Source of the DNA: Saitoella complicata NRRL Y-17804
Taxonomy: Eukaryota > Ascomycota > Saitoellomycetes > Saitoellales > Saitoellaceae
Assembly (NCBI RefSeq): GCF_001661265.1
Contig: NW_017567019.1
Location: 186,001 to 250,000, forward strand
Length of the DNA stretch: 64,000 bases
Direction: 5' to 3'
The translations under genes were made by a program, and so were the position numbers. The notes beneath the pieces were generated by a model that saw nothing but the letters and a program-made list of their open reading frames with translations, did not search any database and was not told where the DNA came from. Shown here in pieces: positions 57,168 to 64,000 of the stretch; position 1 is the first letter of the stretch, and each line of letters opens with the position of its first letter.

Positions 57168-58079
57168 CTATATAGTGTTTTGACTGCGAACATCAGTAAG
57201 CTTCTGAGCTGTCATGACTAAGAAGTAGGCGTCAAGGCTCGCACGCCCAGCTACCATCTCTTCATATGCAGCGTGGACAAGGTCGTCAACCTCGTCTGTT
57301 GTCTTGATCTCGTCAGTGGTTCCCGATTCAGCGAGAGCTACTAGCAGCGGCGTTGTCACAGTTGCCACATTCTCGGCAAACTCTTCTAATGCCACTTGAT
57401 CTTTCTCCAAACTGGTACCAAAGTGAAAGTTGAACCTCCTAACCTTGACGTTTTCGAAACTCGAAGAGTGAAGAACATCCGGGATCTTTTGAGCACTGTC
57501 GATCGAACGACCAAGGACGCGGGGCGCAGCGTTGGTCAGCCTGGCCCATTTGTTGAAGGATTCGTTCCCGCTGCCCTTGCCTGTTACAATCAGCTCAACC
57601 CATTGCATCCAACCTCCAGGGGTAAGGATATCGAATATGTTATCCAAAACGCCGGGGTAATCTTGTTCCGTCAGACCACAGGTGAGAAGACGGAGATGAA
57701 CGATTTCGTACTGTTTACGGAGAAATGCGGGCAATTCCTTCGTAGGAAGAGCCGGGGCTTCGGAGAGGTGGATGTTCGGAGCGGTATGCTTGGGGAACTG
57801 CTTCGAGGAAGGATCAATACCGTCGAGTTGGGTGTCGGCTGAAACCTCCTTGGCCAGCTCCTCAAGCCAGATACCCGTGCCTGTCCCGACGTCGAGGATG
57901 CTATTGGCCTGGCCGAGAGGAATATGAGGTTCGAGAGGGGTGTCTTGGTAACGGAGAATGAGGAAGTGTTGCTTGTTCAGGCGAGAGGTCTCGGCGAGGT
58001 CTCGCGGAAGAGCATACCCAGGTGTGTTATTCTCATTGCGGCAAGGAGCATGGGCGGCATGATTCTTTGTCTCCGTCAT
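57168..58079 (-). CDS. LaeA-like class I SAM-dependent methyltransferase
   Basis: 303 aa from the ATG at 58079; the frame opens four codons earlier only at a TTG. Residues about 57-70 carry motif I, ILDVGTGTGIWLEEL, with an acidic motif II in LDGIDPSSKQFP, and YEIVHLRLLTCGL plus LTPGGWMQWVEL as motifs III-IV. This matches the LaeA-like/UMTA-type group common in filamentous ascomycetes, some members of which regulate or take part in secondary metabolism; the substrate is unknown here. No biosynthetic backbone enzyme lies nearby, so a cluster role is not supported. Divergent from the DOMON-b561 gene. Confidence 0.85.
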   Translation of the reverse strand: MTETKNHAAHAPCRNENNTPGYALPRDLAETSRLNKQHFLILRYQDTPLEPHIPLGQANSILDVGTGTGIWLEELAKEVSADTQLDGIDPSSKQFPKHTAPNIHLSEAPALPTKELPAFLRKQYEIVHLRLLTCGLTEQDYPGVLDNIFDILTPGGWMQWVELIVTGKGSGNESFNKWARLTNAAPRVLGRSIDSAQKIPDVLHSSSFENVKVRRFNFHFGTSLEKDQVALEEFAENVATVTTPLLVALAESGTTDEIKTTDEVDDLVHAAYEEMVAGRASLDAYFLVMTAQKLTDVRSQNTI

Positions 58080-58848
58080 AGTGGTAGTCAATGTGGTTTC
58101 GGGTAGGGCTGCTCGACATGGTCAGCTCGTTCCTCTTTTACATTCAACATCGGTCGTGACATGACTGCCACGATTCTTGAATCTCGCCGTCGGACAGCTA
58201 CGTGCCTCCGATCTCCGTGGGCGGCCCTTAGCAAGAGGCAACAAATAACCGAAGGCCACTTACCGAAGCTGGGGTTTAGAGACTGGCAAGGAATCCGGAA
58301 TACTTGACACCAAAAGCATCTATAGGTCGTGTGCTTTCGTACAATGGGACTTCGGGGCGATCCGAGGACCGTGTAAAGACATCGAGATCAGCGAAAATTT
58401 CGCACGAGCGGCCCCAGTAATGATCTACAGATATCGCCGTACGCATGCCGGCAAGAACGTTTAATCACGAGAGGTCATCCACGGCTTTGTCATCAACCCA
58501 GTCATCGCTGAACGTATATATGATCGTTACACCGTTCGCGCAGTACCGCGTGCCGTCGCTTGGCCTGCGGGGAGATGCCGGCGGCGCACGAGGACTGCCC
58601 CGGACGCGGACCGCAACGACCAGAATAGCAACGGTACAGAAGCGCGACAACAGAATAAGGTTCGGTGCAGAAACGAGATTGATCCTGTTCAACTCCGAGC
58701 GTGCTTATTTCCCGTTAACGGGGCTGTGCAACCATGTAGTGCTTGGCAATCCGTACCCGACAATTGGTGAAGTATATACAGACGTGAGTCGCCGCACCGT
58801 ACTTAGCGACCAGATCGGGACCTCCAGAGTACATTGGTTGATTTCGAC
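58080..58848. other. Divergent promoter region
   Basis: 769 bp between the methyltransferase and DOMON-b561 starts. A 135-codon plus-strand frame (58445-58852) runs through it but has no domain and overlaps the next start, so it is regarded as chance. Confidence 0.55.
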
Positions 58849-60320
58849 ATGACGCTCGTTTCCTTGTCATTCGTTGTTACTTGTGAGTATCTTCCACCCT
58901 TCCTCGAGTATTGTGCTGACCCGTCTCAGGCCTCCTCAGTTTGCTCCTCTGCGTCTCCGCCCAGGTCCAATATTGCTCGTCCAGTAACGTCTGTATCGCC
59001 CTTGAGACACATGAGAACTCCTCTACCAACGCTGCGGACCTTTACTTCCAGATCTCCGCCCAGAAGTCTCAAGGATGGGCTGCCATGGGAATTGGAGATG
59101 GGATGAAGGGTGCTCTGATGTTCATCCTGTACCCTGACGGTACCGATCAAGGGGTCACAGTGAGTGTACGCACCGCTACAGGGCACGTCGAGCCTTCGGA
59201 CGTCACCAGTAACGTTCCCGCCATCGCCGTCACGAATACGAGCGTCACTTCAGACCGCTTCATGGCCAACATCGTTTGCTACAACTGCGCGAGCTGGACT
59301 GGCACGAAGTTGGATGTCACTTCTACGTCTCAACCATGGATCTGGTCGGTCGGCGGATCGAATCAGAAGCTCGTCAGTACCGACGTGAACGCACAGATTA
59401 CGCAGCATGCGTCATACGGACAATTTACGCTGGACATGGGTCAGAGCAATGTAGCCGCTGCCGACCCGTCCTCGAGCAGCACTGGCACCTCGAGCAGCAC
59501 TGGCACCTCGAGCAGCACTGGCACCTCGAGCAGCACTGGCACCTCGAGCATTACTGGCACCACGACAGGCACGGCAACGGGCTCGTCGTCCTCGGCGAGA
59601 GCATCTGCCTCGTCTACGTCTGCATCCTCCGCTCCGGTTGGTCCCCAAGTCAACCTTGGCGATACCGCTGCCTCCAACACTGGTGCGACAGCAGGTACCT
59701 CCGGCTCATCTGATCATCATGGTGCCATCGTCGCTCACGCAGTTTTCATGCTCGCGGCATTCTTCGTTCTCTTTCCCTCCGGCGTGGTCCTCCTCCGCGT
59801 TTCCCAGCCGTGGAGTTTCGTCGCGCACTGGACGATGCAGGTCATCGCTACCCTGGCGGCCATCATCGGGGCTGTAATCATGATCTGGTACTCCTTGCAG
59901 GATCCGGAGTACAAGTCATTCAAGAACAAGCATCAGATCCTGGGGTTGGTAATCTTGTGTGCACTGATCCCGCAGGTCGTCATGGGCTGGGTTCATCACT
60001 TGAACTACAAGAAATACCAGACGCGTACGGCGCCGAGTCACCTGCACATGTGGCTCGGAAGGACCGTTTTGATCCTTGCAGTCCTCAATGCAGGATGGGG
60101 ATACCGTCTTAGGGAGAATAACAAAGGCGCTATCGCAGTGTGGGTCGTGGGAGCCATCGTGATATTGATGCTGGGTCTTTTGTGTGGACGCCATGCTCGT
60201 CTGAGGGCAGCGTTGAATGCGCCGGTGTGGAGAGCTGGGTTTACAGTTGCCTCTGCGGAGACTCTTCCAGGGAATAAGGAGGCAGAACGCGTGGTTGCGG
60301 TTGAGCGTGATTCAGGATGA
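58849..60320 (+). CDS. Secreted-side DOMON plus cytochrome b561 membrane protein
   Basis: Two exons, 58849-58882 and 58930-60320, with a 47-bp intron that falls inside the signal peptide (MTLVSLSFVVTCLLSLLL); 474 aa. Residues about 25-155 form a DOMON domain (NAADLYFQISAQKSQGWAAM and LMFILYPDG), a haem- or sugar-binding sandwich. A Ser/Thr/Gly linker of four perfect plus one imperfect 18-bp repeats (SSTGTS units) follows, then five hydrophobic helices from about residue 275 with His residues in HGAIVAHAVF, AHWTMQ, HQILGLVI and SHLHMWLGR, the haem ligands of cytochrome b561. The pairing suggests trans-membrane electron transfer, perhaps ferric or copper reduction. Confidence 0.9.
59472..59561 (+). 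repeat. 18-bp coding minisatellite in the DOMON-b561 linker
   Basis: Four identical TCGAGCAGCACTGGCACC units in tandem (59472-59543) and a fifth with two changes (59544-59561). In frame, so copy-number change alters linker length by six residues per unit. Confidence 0.95.
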
Positions 60321-60481
60321 TCTCGCGATACGGGCGGTTTCATTGAGGAGTTTATATAGGATTTCACACATATATATTCCGACTTAGCAGTGCAGATCAA
60401 CTATGGCCAACTCGTTATGAAGCAGATTTATCTGACTAACGTCGTCCTCGGGACACTTCACTCCTTCACTGACGTCGTCCT

Positions 60482-62830
60482 TCACCTATCCACTAACGTA
60501 GATCCATACCACCTCTGCCTAATCTCGAACAACGTCCCCAAATCATGCTCATTCCTCCGAACCCTGAAACACTTCCATGCATTCCCATTCGGTCTCTCCT
60601 TCCTCTCCAGCTTTCCATGAATATCCAACACCCGATGTTCCAGCATATTCGGTGTTAAAACATCCGGAATCATGACCATGGTTGTATCAGCACTGGGGTA
60701 AACCTCTTGCCCTTCAGGTGCGGAGAAGGTGAGTGCATACGTGAGCGGATCAATCGCAGTCAGCGTAACCTCTTTCCTCACACGCATAGTATCCATCGTC
60801 TTTCTCTTCCCACCAATCCGCATCTCCCCCTTCTTCGAAGTAAATATTCGATCATAAACCCATACATCGCCGACAACCCCATTACTCCCCCTTACTACAT
60901 CCCCCAACTTAACACCCTTCGCATCCCCAGCCAGCGCCGGATTGTCCAAGCGCTGTTTCTGGCCCCAGTAGGATTCGGATTGAGAGTCTTTCCAGGAGTC
61001 GTATAGGCCGTCGGCGCAAGCAGCGTTTGTGACGAGGGCGGAGCGGAGGAAGGAAGGGGCGTAGGCGCCTGAGGAGAGACATGCGGTGAAGTCATCGATG
61101 GCTTCAGTCAAGAATGAGTTGTATTGGAGGAAATCGGAGCGAAGCTCGGCTCCTGAGGATTCGGTCTGCTCTTCGGCGTCTTCAGGGTAGACTTTGTCGA
61201 TGTCCGGTAGTAGCTCTAAACATTCTTGTCGTGCTGATGCGGGAAGCTGGTTCCATACTTCTTGAGTGAAAAGACTGTGTATGTTCATATCGAGGAGAAG
61301 ACTTCGGCGGTCCGTTAACAGACGTGTCGTATCCCACGAGTCAGGATTGTTCGTCTTAGCGGCCGATGGAGGTGACAGGATTGGTTTTGTGACCAGGATC
61401 CGAGCCGACGTGAGCTTGTTGGTGTTTTGATGCTCGTCGTCGTTAGGGGACGAGCCCCTTGAGGTACCGTCTGAATCCCCTTCGTTCCCTCTAATCTCAA
61501 CATCGATTGAGGAAGAGAACCCACTTTGCGCAGGCGGAGACAATGACACAAGGTCATTCGGCATGGACTCCATTGTCCTCGTCCTCACCACCGTTCGTCG
61601 CGGGTGCTTAGATCTCTGTGCATCTTCATCACTTGCTGCCTCGGCGTCTGGCTGAAGAGTACTCGTGCTTCCTCTTCGGGGGGTAGGGATGGTTTCAATG
61701 TTGTACTCCACGTCGGCGGCCAACTCATCCTCTCCGATCCCCTTATTTCGCCGTCGAGGCGTCTTCCTCTTCACTTCCCCCGCAACGACCTCGTCTTCTT
61801 CACCTCCACCAAACTTCCGCCTCCTCGATTTGTGCGGTCCCACCTCCGGCGCACTCGTCTCCTCAGACTCCGTCGTCCGCTGTTCAAGTGGATGACCACG
61901 ACGACGTGGCGGATTGGGCGAGAAGACCTCGTCCTCTTGATCTCCCGTCACCTTTTGTCTCCTGGATTTGCGCGGTCCCACCTCCGGCGCACTCGTCCCC
62001 TCAGACCCCGTCACGCGCTTTTTCGGCGGACGACCACAACGACGTGGCATAATGGGAGTGACGACCGCAATATCATCTTCAGCGTCGTTGTTCCCTGCGA
62101 CCAACTCGTCCTCTACATCTTCATCCACATGTCGGGAACTAGATGTACGCAACGTACGAGACGGACGACCGCGGCGACGTGGTGCGTCTTTGGAGTCGAC
62201 AACATCACGCTTCTTTGGCAGTCTTCCAACTTTACGTGTACCGGCATCGTCCTCGCCAACTTTGACATTAGCCGGTCTCCCGCGCTTCCGCTTCACCACC
62301 CCCTCCTCGCCGCCTGGCTCGGTTGAGGGTTGGAGCTCCACCTTTGCGTACTTGGCTTTCATCTTCGCGGTTAAAGGTTTGATGATGACTTCAGCTTTCG
62401 GACGACTTGTACCGATGTCGACGACGTCTGGGTTCGTATGTCGTGATCGGCCACGTCGAGGAATTGTCGACACGGTGGTGTCATCGTGCTTTGACGCAGA
62501 TGGTTCCCGTTCCTTGGAGGAGGACCTTCGAGGGTTCTCTTCCAGCTGTGGTGTGTGCTTTACCGTTCGCGTAACCGGTACCGTTCTCTTACCCGCCCTT
62601 CCACGTGCACGCCCACTCGCATCTTTGCCGATCCGCGCTTCTTCCTGATGGTTCTTGCGCGTTTGCTCCACGACAAGATCTGACTTCCTTGCCGATGTCG
62701 CAAATGGTTGTTTCGCGTCCTTCAACTGCGTTCCGACACGCGACACGCCGCCCTCCACACGGCGCCGCTTCGAAGGATGTGGAGATCGGGTATCGACATG
62801 ATCCGCTGCCTGTTTTCTAGTGCGAAGCAT
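60482..62830 (-). CDS. Asx-like chromatin protein with DEUBAD domain and AT-hooks
   Basis: 782 aa, single exon. The N-terminal 400 residues are highly basic and carry several AT-hook-like cores (KRKRGRPANV, RRRGRPSRTL, RRCGRPPKKR) plus degenerate ones (RKVGRLPKKR, RRRGHPLEQR), expected to bind AT-rich DNA. A 46-residue unit ending TSAPEVGPRKSRRQK is tandemly duplicated near residues 260-345. At about 497-550 lies a DEUBAD-type segment, RRSLLLDMNIHSLFTQEVWN followed by LPASARQECLELLPDID, as in Asx/ASXL proteins that activate the BAP1-type deubiquitinase in PR-DUB complexes. The C-terminus (WKCFRVRRNEHDLGTLFEIR) is conserved-looking. Role inferred: chromatin-bound deubiquitinase cofactor. Convergent with the b561 gene, 161 bp apart. 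Confidence 0.85.
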   Translation of the reverse strand: MLRTRKQAADHVDTRSPHPSKRRRVEGGVSRVGTQLKDAKQPFATSARKSDLVVEQTRKNHQEEARIGKDASGRARGRAGKRTVPVTRTVKHTPQLEENPRRSSSKEREPSASKHDDTTVSTIPRRGRSRHTNPDVVDIGTSRPKAEVIIKPLTAKMKAKYAKVELQPSTEPGGEEGVVKRKRGRPANVKVGEDDAGTRKVGRLPKKRDVVDSKDAPRRRGRPSRTLRTSSSRHVDEDVEDELVAGNNDAEDDIAVVTPIMPRRCGRPPKKRVTGSEGTSAPEVGPRKSRRQKVTGDQEDEVFSPNPPRRRGHPLEQRTTESEETSAPEVGPHKSRRRKFGGGEEDEVVAGEVKRKTPRRRNKGIGEDELAADVEYNIETIPTPRRGSTSTLQPDAEAASDEDAQRSKHPRRTVVRTRTMESMPNDLVSLSPPAQSGFSSSIDVEIRGNEGDSDGTSRGSSPNDDEHQNTNKLTSARILVTKPILSPPSAAKTNNPDSWDTTRLLTDRRSLLLDMNIHSLFTQEVWNQLPASARQECLELLPDIDKVYPEDAEEQTESSGAELRSDFLQYNSFLTEAIDDFTACLSSGAYAPSFLRSALVTNAACADGLYDSWKDSQSESYWGQKQRLDNPALAGDAKGVKLGDVVRGSNGVVGDVWVYDRIFTSKKGEMRIGGKRKTMDTMRVRKEVTLTAIDPLTYALTFSAPEGQEVYPSADTTMVMIPDVLTPNMLEHRVLDIHGKLERKERPNGNAWKCFRVRRNEHDLGTLFEIRQRWYGSTLVDR

Positions 62831-63942
62831 GGTCGCTCGTTACAGCTGATCGTCTTTTGAGAGTTGAAAGCTGGATCAATTACGATTGTTTTGGTCGGTA
62901 TCGGTTCGGACGCGGAGAGCCGACGTACGACCAGGGCGCTCCAACGCTGGCAGGCGGGGGCAAGAGCGCGCGTCACGGCGACAACCCAGGAATGCCTGGG
63001 AAGGGTCCTGATCTGCTATTGACGGGTACGGGAGGCATTTTCAACCCGTCAAAGTCAGGGTAGTGAGCATGGGTAGCAGTGACTGTATCTGAATGGGGTG
63101 TCAGGTAGGCAACCGCCAGTACGTTCGAATTCACGGCATCCTGGTGTTTCTGGTTATACTTTATGTGAACACTGATGTGCCTTCATCACATGTTCACCAG
63201 CGTCGGACAACTCCTGAACCGGACATATCTCAATCTTGCTGTGCTATATTGAAAGCTTCCAGTGCTCTGTCTACACGGCCAACTTTGCGTTGCCTCTGAC
63301 GGGTACCGGTAACCGGTGGGCAGGCGCGTCGGAACATCATCGTCCCGCATTCCGACGACTCAACTGTTAAGGCGAACCGAGACGAACGCTCCAAATACAC
63401 CAGCCCACGACGTAACGTATTTCAGTCTTAAATGTCGTGCTCTTGATGGAAATCCTCGACTTGCACCCATCGGGATCTGTCGAAACGCCTCGACCACCCT
63501 CGCCGATGACAAAAGTTCTACGTGGGGTTCTTGAAGGAGGATGAATATTTTCGGTACCTTAGGAGTGCAGAAGGTGATAAGCATTCGATGAAGATTATAG
63601 ATGGAAGCGTAAGATATTCCTTCTAAGGGTGCCGGCTCGTCTTGTTTACGAGTCCACGACTGCTGCGCAGAAGTCTCAGAGGGCGGCTGAGCAGTTCAAG
63701 ATGCAGTCAAAGGACCGTTGATCAGGCAAGAGGAGAGAGGAAGGCAAGGAGTAGGAAGCTTAAGAACAAGCATGCTATGAAGAACCAAAGGAGTGATTTT
63801 GTAATGCAATACCCACACTTTAACAACAGTGACAGCAGTATCGATGCAACTACGAGAATTGTACAACAATCAGTCACCCCAACCCACACGGAATAGACCC
63901 TCGAATCCAAGAAGTCACCGTCTCACAAACCAGAAACGCAAC
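62831..63942. other. Intergenic region at the right edge
   Basis: 1.1 kb holding the promoter of the DEUBAD gene. Short frames on both strands without domains. Nothing else recognised. Confidence 0.55.
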
Positions 63943-64000
63943 TCACAACAACAATCGAGCGCCCTCAGCGATCAATTCAATCAACGGAACTTCCCGTCGT
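63943..64000 (-). CDS. Possible 3' end of a gene running off the right edge (partial)
   Basis: On the minus strand the last bases read REVPLIELIAEGARLLL and then TGA at 63945-63943, an amphipathic, protein-like C-terminus. Only 18 codons are inside the window, so this could be chance; it cannot be identified. Confidence 0.3.
   Translation of the reverse strand, partial: RREVPLIELIAEGARLLL

Noticed and set aside
56159-57221. Three frames in the gene-poor region (one Ser/Thr/Pro-rich, one on the minus strand, one 94 codons long)
   Set aside because: They overlap or lie on opposite strands, have no recognisable domain and no clear start or splice signals.
58445-58852. 135-codon plus-strand frame
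   Set aside because: Overlaps the start of the DOMON-b561 gene and has no recognisable feature.
17706-62830. A secondary-metabolite cluster or other co-functional gene system
   Set aside because: No polyketide, peptide or terpene synthase is present; neighbours have unrelated housekeeping and wall roles.

Overview
The window is nuclear DNA of a fungus, most likely a filamentous ascomycete (Pezizomycotina). Nearly all introns are short (about 47-94 bp, GT-AG, with a CTAAC-like branch site). The gene set is fungal: Sey1, Rcf2, the TRAPPII subunit Trs130, an Mga2/Spt23-type membrane-bound factor, a DUF3431 protein, a LaeA-like methyltransferase, a DOMON-cytochrome b561 protein, a GH17 wall glucanase and a large Ser/Thr/Ala/Val-rich secreted wall protein. 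Lineage is inferred from gene content only. No rRNA, tRNA, CRISPR or complete transposase was seen.

Layout. 0-7.6 kb is dense: the first codons of a gene running off the left edge, an Ofd1/Tpa1 prolyl hydroxylase, an Nha1-type antiporter, a PQ-loop transporter, an F-box protein and a small five-exon DUF202 membrane protein with a 7-nt exon. 7.6-12.2 kb is gene-free and visibly AT-richer; it holds at least three diverged copies of a TIR-bearing, MITE-like repeat. 12.2-31 kb is gene-rich: an unknown basic protein, Sey1, an unknown with a possible PP1-docking motif, an ATP-grasp-like protein, two unknowns, a delta-12 desaturase, PFK-2/FBPase-2, a THEM6-like protein, a GH17 glucanase and a DUF3431 protein. 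31-34 kb is one giant secreted protein gene. 34-36.7 kb is a long intergenic stretch. 36.7-54.3 kb holds Mga2/Spt23, Rcf2, Trs130, a Kelch protein, a sugar transporter and a coiled-coil protein. 54.3-57.2 kb is gene-poor and carries a perfect 146-bp tandem duplication. 57.2-62.8 kb holds a LaeA-like methyltransferase, the DOMON-b561 protein and a DEUBAD/AT-hook chromatin protein. The last bases may be the 3' end of another minus-strand gene.

How the genes relate. This is ordinary eukaryotic gene order, not an operon or an obvious metabolite cluster. Shared themes are membrane lipid and oxygen response (Ofd1-like hydroxylase, Mga2-like regulator, delta-12 desaturase), wall and surface (GH17, giant wall protein) and ER/Golgi/mitochondrial housekeeping (Sey1, Trs130, Rcf2). 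Compact divergent pairs (hydroxylase/antiporter, 227 bp; PFK-2/THEM6-like, 172 bp) probably share promoters. Exon models were read by eye, and each spliced model was checked for an intact frame and a total length divisible by three.
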